Assembly: GCA_041675165.1 (NCBI GenBank)
Contig: JBAYUI010000023.1
Coordinates: forward strand, 1 to 9,010
Source: CAIKZD01 sp041675165
GTDB lineage: Bacteria > Patescibacteriota > Minisyncoccia > Moranbacterales > UBA2206
Length of the DNA stretch: 9,010 nucleotides
Direction: 5' to 3'
A program made the translations under genes and the position numbers. Each line of letters starts with the position of its first letter. Position 1 is the stretch's first letter. The notes beneath the pieces are model-generated. The model worked only from the letters and a program-made list of their open reading frames with translations, made no database searches and was not told the origin of the DNA. Shown here one piece after another: positions 1 through 4,979 of the stretch.

Positions 1-90
1 AATGTTTCAGGTGGGACTGGGTATATGCCTCACAGTAATGCTATCTTGGTTGAACGCATAATCGCGGAGCTGGAAGCGAAAGGTTCTTAG
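1..90 (+). CDS. C-terminal end of an unidentified protein (partial)
   Basis: Frame 1 is open from the window edge to a TAG at 88-90, giving 29 residues that begin NVSGGTGYMPHSN and end with a charged amphipathic helix (VERIIAELEAKGS). The frame is closed by a clear terminator 25 bases downstream, which supports a real gene end. I do not recognise the family. A final helix of the form II-EL--KG occurs in several alpha/beta enzymes such as polysaccharide deacetylases, but 29 residues are not enough to assign one. Confidence 0.6.
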   Translation, partial: NVSGGTGYMPHSNAILVERIIAELEAKGS

Positions 91-114
91 AATATATATC
101 GAGAGGCAAAGTTA

Positions 115-151
115 ATCCTCGTCCTGTTTTTAGGGGCGAGGATATTTTTTT
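115..151 (+). terminator. Rho-independent terminator
   Basis: ATCCTCGTCC (115-124) pairs with GGGCGAGGAT (134-143) through 10 pairs including one G-T wobble, with a 9-nt loop, followed by a run of seven T (145-151). It ends the partial gene at 1-90. Confidence 0.88.
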
Positions 152-183
152 GTAAATTTCTATCCAGAGTAGATTTAAGTGGC

Positions 184-192
184 TGTGGATAA
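184..192 (-). promoter_or_regulatory. Perfect DnaA-box-like 9-mer upstream of the surface-protein operon
   Basis: TGTGGATAA on the plus strand is TTATCCACA on the minus strand, the classical DnaA box consensus. It is a single site 46 bases upstream of the proposed -10 element. The same 9-mer precedes the pilM promoter at 6110, and a one-mismatch version precedes the small-peptide promoter at 4335. Whether DnaA binds is inference. Confidence 0.45.
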
Positions 193-224
193 CTATTTGT
201 CTCGGTATGCAATCTCATAGAAAT

Positions 225-235
225 TGTGGTATAGT
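225..235 (+). promoter_or_regulatory. Extended -10 promoter for the 266-2736 genes
   Basis: TATAGT at 230-235 is preceded by TGG, an extended -10 (TGn) element, in the string TGTGGTATAGT. No good -35 is visible at 17 bases. The pilM promoter has almost the same string, TGTGGTATAAT. Transcription would begin near 242, leaving a short A-rich leader to the ATG at 266. Confidence 0.6.
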
Positions 236-265
236 AAAGAAGGAAAATAAACCTAAAATAAAAAA

Positions 266-1468
266 ATGGAAAACAAGAATATAAAAATTATCGTACTAAT
301 TGTAGCGGCCGTACTTATTTTTGCGGGTATGTATTTGTTTGCGGCGCATCAGATAGGCCGAAAAGCTTCTGTCAATGAGGCCGATCAATCCAAGCCGAAT
401 GGCGCGAGACTGCTTTCCCAAAACGGTAACGAGCTGAAGCTGAAGCTGATTTTTAACAATGAAAACATAAAAAGCGCAGCGGGAGTCAGATATGCCGTGC
501 TTCTTTATAAGACTGATGAAAAGGGGAATGCGTTGGGAGAATCGCCGATGGATGTGAAGGCATATGCGGATAATGTTATTTTAGGACGGGATAATAAGAA
601 ATATATTGAGAAAGATGTCATTTATATGGCACCCAGATATCTTAAGGGAAAATATAAAGTAGATATTGATTATCTTGATGAAGCAGGTGGACGCATTGGA
701 TCATATGTGGCCGGGGATGTTGATTTGTCAGGCGGGGATAATAATTTTCTTGAAATCCTTCCTGAAACATGTTTTTTGCAAGTAGAAGGTAATGAAAACT
801 CCCTGATTCTTACGCAAGGCATTGACGTTAAAAAAGAAGAGAATCTGCTCATTACTTGTTCAGTTAAGAACAGTTCCAATGAGGAAATTGCGGCTACGCC
901 TAGTTTCGAAAATTTTTATAGGAACTATCGATTAAATGAAAAAGTGGATCAAGAAAAGACATCTTTTGGTCCGGTTTTATTCAAGGCGGGCGAGGTAAAA
1001 AATGTGTCGCTTCCTATTACGAAGGCGCTTAAACCGCAAGCTTATGACGCGGCGCTGTATCTTGCGGATGCTTCCAATAAGCAAATTTCCAATAAGGCTT
1101 ATGCTCATTATATAATTGTGGGAGAGGGCGCTACTATACAAAATGTAACGCTGGATAATAATAATTATGCGCCAGGAGGAGTCGCCAATATTACCGTATA
1201 TTATAGCGGTTCGTCGGATGATTTTGATTTCTCGCGTTTTGGTGGGACGAAAAATATGAACTTGACTATGGATATTGATATCGCAGATAGTGGTAACGCG
1301 AGCTGTATTTCTGGAAAGAAAAATTTCAATTTAGATGTTAAGGAAATATCTGTTAACAAATCCATATCTGTTACGAATGATTGTCGAAATCCTTCTGTGA
1401 CTGTGGCTATTCGAGGGAACGATGGACAAATATTGGATACACGGACATTTTTACGTAGCATAAGATAA
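266..1468 (+). CDS. Membrane-anchored, beta-rich exported protein of unknown function
   Basis: This 400-residue protein has one N-terminal hydrophobic segment (about residues 6-27) after a short Lys-containing start, with no lipobox Cys and no clear AxA cleavage site. It is probably held by an uncleaved signal anchor with the rest outside. The remainder alternates short polar and hydrophobic strands with many Asn, Asp and Gly, as in stacked Ig- or fibronectin-like beta sandwiches; two or three domains would fit the length. Only four Cys are present (the first near residue 169), possibly two disulfides. It is followed after 23 bases by a secreted Cys-rich protein and probably shares its transcript. 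The leader is A-rich with no Shine-Dalgarno sequence. I do not recognise a named family; a surface or pilus-associated role is inference from export and context. Confidence 0.85.
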   Translation: MENKNIKIIVLIVAAVLIFAGMYLFAAHQIGRKASVNEADQSKPNGARLLSQNGNELKLKLIFNNENIKSAAGVRYAVLLYKTDEKGNALGESPMDVKAYADNVILGRDNKKYIEKDVIYMAPRYLKGKYKVDIDYLDEAGGRIGSYVAGDVDLSGGDNNFLEILPETCFLQVEGNENSLILTQGIDVKKEENLLITCSVKNSSNEEIAATPSFENFYRNYRLNEKVDQEKTSFGPVLFKAGEVKNVSLPITKALKPQAYDAALYLADASNKQISNKAYAHYIIVGEGATIQNVTLDNNNYAPGGVANITVYYSGSSDDFDFSRFGGTKNMNLTMDIDIADSGNASCISGKKNFNLDVKEISVNKSISVTNDCRNPSVTVAIRGNDGQILDTRTFLRSIR

Positions 1469-1491
1469 TATATAATTTAAATTTTACTAAA

Positions 1492-2736
1492 ATGAATAAA
1501 GGAAATATCAGTAGGGCGGCATCAATTATTTTTTTGGGTCTATTTTTTAGCTTATGGCTGGATCGTGGAATTGCAAACGCTGGTGGACCAACCACCTGCA
1601 ATTGTAGCTGCGGTTCGTATTCGGTGTATGGAGCGTGTGGTGGAGGATATCCTGCAGCACATTGCAATGGTGACCCACAAGGTGCAGGGTGGTGCATCGG
1701 TTCGCCTTGTGGAAATTGTAATTGTTCTCTTTGCGGCGCAGCATCTACTGTTGTTTCTGCAACTGCCCCATCCATTGGATTATGCGGATGGGCGAATATC
1801 GCGGGTCCCGTAACAGATCAAGGAACATATTGGCAATGGACATGCAAACTTCAAGTTTTTGGCAGTCCTGTAATAGCGTGCACTTCGCCGAAACCACTAC
1901 CGGTAATCAATGGAGTTTGCGGAGCGGCTAATGGCGGAAGTTATACGAGCGTGCCATCTGTTAATCTGTGTTCGTCCGGTAGTGTGAGTGCTGTAGCCGG
2001 AACTGGTCCATGGAGCTGGACCTGTCTTGGTGCAAATGGAGGTTCAAATATGTCTTGTACCGCGAATACTTTGCCGATGAATGCTAGTTGTGGGTCGAAC
2101 GAGCAGACTTACTCATATTTGACAACAGCTTGGCCAAGTACAACTTCGGTTAGTTGGTGTGTCACAGGCGGTGGTCTTAGTGGCGTTCAGCCTACCTTCC
2201 CAAGTCCGAACGGATCAACTTCTTGGACCTGCCTTGGATTATTTGGAGGTTCATCTGCTACTTGTTCAGCTACTCGTCAGCCGCTTCCGCCAACAAAGCC
2301 GACGTTGGTCGGACCGACCACAGGTTTTGTAAATACAAGTTATAATTTCACGTCTTCTGCGACTGTTGCAACAGGAGGTAATCTGCAATATAAATTTGAT
2401 TGGGATAATAATGGTACACCCGATCAAAGTACTGGATTTGTTGCATCCGGCATATCTCAAACCTTGCCATACCAGTGGGCAGTGGCGGGCATAAAATCGT
2501 TAAAAGCGGAAGCCTGTGATACTTTTGGAAGTTGTTCTCCTTGGTCTGATGTGAGTTCGATTACTATTTCAAACTGTGTCGCTAATCTGAATCCGCCATG
2601 GGAGGATTGTTCTCAGAGTTGTGGCAGCACAGGAACGCAAACTAGGACACTGCTCTATACTGATTGTCATACCATTACTGAATCACAAGATTGCAACCGA
2701 GTGGATTGTCCACAATGGACGGAAGTCATTCCTTAG
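1492..2736 (+). CDS. Secreted Cys-rich repeat protein with PKD-like region and C-terminal thrombospondin type 1-like domain
   Basis: The 414-residue protein begins with a classical signal peptide (hydrophobic core about residues 11-23, likely cut after IANA at residue 30). Residues 31-90 are packed with Cys and Gly. Three related modules follow, at about 96-137, 138-195 and 196-266. The clearest reads INGVCGAANGG...GPWSWTCLGANGGS...C, and each has a W-x-WTC or SWTC core and a Cys near each end. This module type is widespread in secreted Parcubacteria proteins of unknown role (recalled family knowledge). Residues 267-361 look like a PKD/Ig-like domain (YKFDWDNNGTPD, then a W/Y-rich strand). 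Residues 367-414 match a thrombospondin type 1 repeat: PWEDCSQSCG, QTRT, a central Cys, then ESQDCNRVDCP. Export, disulfides and binding modules suggest an adhesin or matrix protein (inference). The start has no Shine-Dalgarno; it lies 23 bases after the upstream stop. Confidence 0.88.
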   Translation: MNKGNISRAASIIFLGLFFSLWLDRGIANAGGPTTCNCSCGSYSVYGACGGGYPAAHCNGDPQGAGWCIGSPCGNCNCSLCGAASTVVSATAPSIGLCGWANIAGPVTDQGTYWQWTCKLQVFGSPVIACTSPKPLPVINGVCGAANGGSYTSVPSVNLCSSGSVSAVAGTGPWSWTCLGANGGSNMSCTANTLPMNASCGSNEQTYSYLTTAWPSTTSVSWCVTGGGLSGVQPTFPSPNGSTSWTCLGLFGGSSATCSATRQPLPPTKPTLVGPTTGFVNTSYNFTSSATVATGGNLQYKFDWDNNGTPDQSTGFVASGISQTLPYQWAVAGIKSLKAEACDTFGSCSPWSDVSSITISNCVANLNPPWEDCSQSCGSTGTQTRTLLYTDCHTITESQDCNRVDCPQWTEVIP

Positions 2737-2755
2737 AAGTAAACTTCAAGATTGT

Positions 2756-2788
2756 AAAAACAACCTGCTATTCCGACGGGTTGTTTTT
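2756..2788 (+). terminator. Rho-independent terminator, probably bidirectional
   Basis: AAAAACAACCTG (2756-2767) pairs with CGGGTTGTTTTT (2777-2788) over 12 positions with one T-G wobble and a 9-nt loop. The T run forms the stem's 3' side. The A run on the 5' side gives a T run on the other strand, so it could also stop transcription leaving tRNA-Ser on the minus strand. Confidence 0.85.
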
Positions 2789-2803
2789 CTATATCGTTCC
2801 CTA

Positions 2804-2832
2804 TTGTGAAGTCGGGCGTGGTGAAGTATAAT
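2804..2832 (+). promoter_or_regulatory. Candidate promoter pointing towards the tRNA-Ser antisense strand
   Basis: TTGTGA (2804-2809), a 17-base spacer and a perfect TATAAT (2827-2832) make a good sigma-70-type match. Transcription would start near 2839, run antisense through tRNA-Ser and reach the gene at 3060. It may supply that gene's message, or it may be a chance match in AT-rich DNA. The stretch 2833-2904 contains no other recognisable element. Confidence 0.4.
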
Positions 2833-2904
2833 TGAGATGAACTAGGGATTTTTTTTGGTTGATCCTTGCTGAGAAGTTAAAATTTAATTACGGCGTGACG
2901 AAGG

Positions 2905-2991
2905 CGGAAGAGGTGAGATTCGAACTCACGGTGGACTTTCACCCACGACAGTTTTCAAGACTGTTCCCTTAAACCACTCGGGCACTCTTCC
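2905..2991 (-). tRNA. tRNA-Ser(UGA)
   Basis: The minus strand folds as an 87-nt class II tRNA. The acceptor stem GGAAGAG (2991-2985) pairs perfectly with CTCTTCC (2912-2906). The anticodon arm is ACAGT, loop CTTGAAA, ACTGT, with anticodon TGA at 2957-2955. There is a long variable arm (CGTGGGTGAAAGTCCACC) and a T arm containing GTTCGAATC. The discriminator at 2905 reads G, as expected for serine. The next bases are CCT, so the terminal CCA is not encoded and must be added by the CCA-adding enzyme. The UGA anticodon reads UCA and probably UCG codons. Confidence 0.96.
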
Positions 2992-3005
2992 AAAGCACTT
3001 GCTTA

Positions 3006-3033
3006 AGCATAGCAAAAATTGCGAGATTGTAAA
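3006..3033 (-). promoter_or_regulatory. Promoter for tRNA-Ser
   Basis: Read on the minus strand: TTTACA (3033-3028), a 16-base spacer, then TATGCT (3011-3006) preceded by TGC, an extended -10. Transcription would begin near 2999, about 8 bases before the tRNA 5' end. It lies within the 68-base gap shared with the plus-strand gene at 3060. Confidence 0.65.
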
Positions 3034-3059
3034 CAGCTCATAATCTTATTGGAAAATTT

Positions 3060-3527
3060 ATGCAAAAAGAACCTTTTTTGTCTTGGCGGGCACCGGAATT
3101 CGAAGTTTCTTCGCGGGACCGCAAATGGTATTTTTATGTGACTGCCACCTTGCTTTTCATCATTGCCTATGCGATTTTCACCAACAGTCTCATTATGGCG
3201 ATTACGTTCATCCTGATCGGGATGGTCGGCTATATCTATATCCATAAAGAACCGCGGATCTTGAATTTTGCGTTGACGGAAGAGGGCGTGGTTGCCGGTC
3301 GAGAAATTTATGAATTTGGAAATCTGAAATCATTCTGGATCTTTTATGAAGAAGATGATCTTCAAGTGATCAGTTTTCACACCAACAGCTATCTCTTGCC
3401 CTATTTTCACGTGCCGATCCACAATCAGGATCCCGCCGCTATCCGAGAAATTCTTTTGGATCATTTAGCTGAGGAAAAGCATCAGCCGGGAATTATGGAG
3501 GTGCTTGATCGGATCTTGCATCTGTAG
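3060..3527 (+). CDS. Two-helix membrane protein of a CPR-type hypothetical family (possibly DUF5673-like)
   Basis: The 155-residue protein starts with a short cytosolic segment (PFLSWRAPEFEVSSRD), followed by two hydrophobic helices at about residues 24-40 and 43-61 separated by a short turn. The roughly 90-residue remainder is an alternating strand domain (FALTEEGVVAGREIYEFGNLKSFWIF...) ending in an amphipathic helix. This layout, with the SW-APE-E motif before the helices and a pleckstrin-homology-like domain after them, matches a small membrane protein I associate with Patescibacteria; the DUF number is from memory and not certain. No enzyme motif is visible. It has no obvious Shine-Dalgarno; GGAAAA lies 8 bases before the ATG. 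It stands alone between tRNA-Ser and the lipoprotein promoter. Confidence 0.85.
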   Translation: MQKEPFLSWRAPEFEVSSRDRKWYFYVTATLLFIIAYAIFTNSLIMAITFILIGMVGYIYIHKEPRILNFALTEEGVVAGREIYEFGNLKSFWIFYEEDDLQVISFHTNSYLLPYFHVPIHNQDPAAIREILLDHLAEEKHQPGIMEVLDRILHL

Positions 3528-3563
3528 AGTTTTTTCTAGAGGCGCTCGCTCCATTTGGCTGCC

Positions 3564-3592
3564 TTGACAAAGCGCCCGTTATTTGACATAAT
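3564..3592 (+). promoter_or_regulatory. Near-consensus sigma-70-type promoter for the lipoprotein gene
   Basis: TTGACA (3564-3569), a 17-base spacer and CATAAT (3587-3592) miss the ideal promoter by one base. Transcription would start near 3599, giving a leader of about 73 nt before the ATG at 3672. It is the strongest promoter match for a protein gene in the window. Confidence 0.8.
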
Positions 3593-3660
3593 GGACTGAA
3601 TAAAATTGTAGCATAAACAGATACAGAAAAGGCTGAAAAATCCAACAATCTCAAGGAAAC

Positions 3661-3667
3661 GGAGGTG
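3661..3667 (+). promoter_or_regulatory. Strong Shine-Dalgarno sequence
   Basis: GGAGGTG ends 4 bases before the ATG at 3672 and fixes that start. It is unusual here, since the other protein genes of the window have A-rich leaders without such a site. Confidence 0.85.
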
Positions 3668-3671
3668 TAAC

Positions 3672-4259
3672 ATGAAGAGCAGGGTAAGTTCATTAAAAAA
3701 TTTATTGTTGATTGGTGTTGTCCTTCTCGTTTTTGCGGGTTGCGCGACAGTTCCTCCTACGGGCGAACAACTAAAAATTGCAAGTAATCTTAATGGAACA
3801 ACGTGGGAAGGAGAACAGTTTGAAGAGGGTGGCCTGTGGCATGTCTTTGGTGATAAAAATACTGGAGCTACATCTGCATCTATCCGCCTAGTTTTTCTAG
3901 ACAACAAAGTCGAGTATTCCACCAGTGGCGCTCCTAATCCTTTTTGGTCGGCAATCCAAAAAACAAGGGGTGGCGCTGGAACTCGCATAAAAGATTATGT
4001 CATAGAAAATGATGGCGAGATTGTTTTTCCGTCTTTCAGAAATGATCACAAAATGGTTTTCCGTCTGGAAGGGGACACTTTAGTCGGTGGCAGAGATGAT
4101 CTTGGTGGTCTTGTTTGGAGACTTCATCGAGTAACCAAAAAAGAAATTGCTACCACCGTGGAAAGTCCAGTGCGTGAGGAACCAAAGCAAGAACCGCCCA
4201 GTGATGTGGGTGTAAGTTTACCCACAATACCTTCAGGCTTCGGTTCCAGTCTTAGGTAA
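3672..4259 (+). CDS. Putative lipoprotein of unknown function
   Basis: This is a 195-residue protein with a lipoprotein signal peptide: basic start (MKSRVSSLK), hydrophobic stretch at residues 10-22 and lipobox FAGC with the lipidated Cys at residue 24. After a short linker, residues 38-155 hold a compact domain rich in Trp, Gly and beta strands (LNGTTWEGE..., IRLVFLDNKVEYST, KMVFRLEGDTLVGG). It runs from an initial NGT-W-G to a final VWRLHRV and looks like a small beta barrel or lipocalin-like fold (inference). The last 40 residues are Pro/Glu-rich and probably flexible. It has its own promoter, a strong Shine-Dalgarno and a terminator, so it is a monocistronic unit. That self-contained layout, unlike its neighbours, could mean recent acquisition or high expression. 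I do not recognise the family. Confidence 0.88.
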   Translation: MKSRVSSLKNLLLIGVVLLVFAGCATVPPTGEQLKIASNLNGTTWEGEQFEEGGLWHVFGDKNTGATSASIRLVFLDNKVEYSTSGAPNPFWSAIQKTRGGAGTRIKDYVIENDGEIVFPSFRNDHKMVFRLEGDTLVGGRDDLGGLVWRLHRVTKKEIATTVESPVREEPKQEPPSDVGVSLPTIPSGFGSSLR

Positions 4260-4279
4260 CGTAATCAGCAACAAGGCTC

Positions 4280-4317
4280 AAAAAGGACAGAGAAATGAAT
4301 TTTTCTTTGTCCTTTTT
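4280..4317 (+). terminator. Strong Rho-independent terminator
   Basis: AAAAAGGACAGAGAAA (4280-4295) pairs with TTTCTTTGTCCTTTTT (4302-4317) over 16 positions with one G-T wobble and a 6-nt loop. The stem's flanking A and T runs should make it active in both directions. It closes the lipoprotein unit. Confidence 0.93.
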
Positions 4318-4320
4318 AAT

Positions 4321-4343
4321 TTGTCGACAATGAGTTATCCAGA
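4321..4343. promoter_or_regulatory. Palindrome plus DnaA-box-like site upstream of the small-peptide gene
   Basis: TTGTCGACAA (4321-4330) is a perfect 10-base palindrome. TTATCCAGA (4335-4343) differs from the DnaA box TTATCCACA at one position. Both lie just upstream of the promoter at 4364-4391 and could be protein-binding sites; no direct evidence decides this. Confidence 0.3.
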
Positions 4344-4363
4344 GCAATCAAGTCATTGAGTGT

Positions 4364-4391
4364 TTGCACATTTACCATTTTGTATTATAAT
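4364..4391 (+). promoter_or_regulatory. Promoter for the small-peptide gene
   Basis: TTGCAC (4364-4369), a 16-base spacer and a perfect TATAAT (4386-4391). Transcription would begin near 4398, 27 bases before the ATG at 4425. An earlier ATG at 4411 opens only a 20-codon frame that overlaps the start of the main one. Confidence 0.6.
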
Positions 4392-4424
4392 AAGAATAAA
4401 GTTGAGAGCAATGAATAAGTCATT

Positions 4425-4637
4425 ATGCATATCAAAACTAAAAAAGTTTGGAAAGGAGCGACAGAAAATCTAAGCATAAACGAGGCCAGTGCGGATACTG
4501 TTTCACCCATCCCGATCTATTCTCCTGCTCCGGTCCATACTCCGGTTTCATGCTATAGCCCGTGTGGCGCTGGCGATGGAGAGGGTTGCGCGGACAGTGG
4601 TGATAGTGGTGGCGGAAGTGATGACGATGGTGGATAG
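4425..4637 (+). CDS. Small Gly/Asp/Ser-rich peptide, possible secreted or modified peptide precursor
   Basis: A 70-residue frame lies between a promoter and a terminator that appear to serve nothing else. The N-terminal part is basic and leader-like (MHIKTKKVWKGATENLSINE), with no hydrophobic signal segment. The middle is Pro-rich (SPIPIYSPAPVHTPVS) with three Cys (two in CYSPCGAG, one in EGCAD). The tail is almost pure Gly, Asp and Ser (GDSGGGSDDDGG). A charged leader followed by a low-complexity Cys/Gly/Asp tail recalls precursors of ribosomally made, modified peptides. No modifying enzyme or exporter is nearby, so this remains speculative. It has no Shine-Dalgarno. Short length and low complexity leave some doubt that it is translated. 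Confidence 0.55.
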   Translation: MHIKTKKVWKGATENLSINEASADTVSPIPIYSPAPVHTPVSCYSPCGAGDGEGCADSGDSGGGSDDDGG

Positions 4638-4686
4638 GGGATGATAGTTATTCTGAGGCTAAAATAAAGAATAGAGTTTTTTGAAC

Positions 4687-4720
4687 GACGGATGATTCCT
4701 ATGGAGAATGCCGTCTTTTT
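4687..4720 (+). terminator. Rho-independent terminator after the small-peptide gene
   Basis: GACGG (4687-4691) pairs with CCGTC (4711-4715). A weaker inner pairing of ATTC (4695-4698) with GAAT (4706-4709) lies inside it, and five T follow (4716-4720). Confidence 0.75.
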
Positions 4721-4791
4721 GTGTATGTAGGGTAAATTTAACTTTAAATAATTTGTTTTATGCTAAAAAAGTTTCCAAGATTATGCTGCTC

Positions 4792-4820
4792 TTGATATAA
4801 GGAGTTTTTGCTGATATGAT
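4792..4820 (+). promoter_or_regulatory. Promoter of the proline tRNA cluster
   Basis: TTGATA (4792-4797), a 17-base spacer and TATGAT (4815-4820), with an extended TGA just before the -10. Transcription would start near 4827, ten bases before the first tRNA. This strong, well-placed promoter argues that the interrupted tRNA is transcribed and not a relic. Confidence 0.8.
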
Positions 4821-4870
4821 GTGAAAAGTTGAATATCGGAGCATAGTATACCGGTAGTACGCACGACTTG

Positions 4871-4979
4871 CCCCCCACCATTTTTATCGGGATGTAGTAT
4901 ACCGGTAGTACGCGCGATTCGGGTTCGTGAAGACCGGGTTCGATTCCCGGCATCCCGACTGATAAAAAATGGTGGGGGG
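4871..4979. repeat. 17-bp inverted repeat bracketing the inner tRNA
   Basis: CCCCCCACCATTTTTAT (4871-4887) is complementary to ATAAAAAATGGTGGGGGG (4962-4979), with one extra A bulged in the right arm. Every other position pairs. The inner tRNA fills the loop exactly, with only CTG (4959-4961) left over. In RNA this is a long GC-capped helix that would hold the outer tRNA halves together even if the inner tRNA were cut out. Confidence 0.95.
4888..4958 (+). tRNA. tRNA-Pro(CGG), nested inside the insert of tRNA-Pro(UGG)
   Basis: A complete 71-nt cloverleaf. The acceptor CGGGATG (4888-4894) pairs fully with CATCCCG (4951-4957), and the discriminator is A (4958). The D arm is GTAT, ACCGGTA, GTAC. 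The anticodon stem is CGCGA with TCGTG (one G-T pair), and the loop TTCGGGT has anticodon CGG at 4920-4922 and G37. The variable loop is AAGA. The T arm is CCGGG, TTCGATT, CCCGG. C1-G72 and A73 support proline identity. CCA is not encoded (CTG follows). Its variable loop and T arm differ from the outer tRNA and from tRNA-Pro(GGG), which share theirs, so it is not simply a fresh copy of its host. Confidence 0.94.

Noticed and set aside
1407..1775. A 122-codon minus-strand frame across the 1468/1492 junction
   Set aside because: It lies opposite the signal peptide and Cys-rich start of the secreted protein, with Pro/Cys/His-rich sequence expected from antisense of a Gly/Cys-rich gene.
3541..3576. 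GGCGCT / AGCGCC hairpin after the 3060-3527 gene as a terminator
   Set aside because: Only 6 bp with a 24-nt loop and no T run; it also overlaps the lipoprotein -35.
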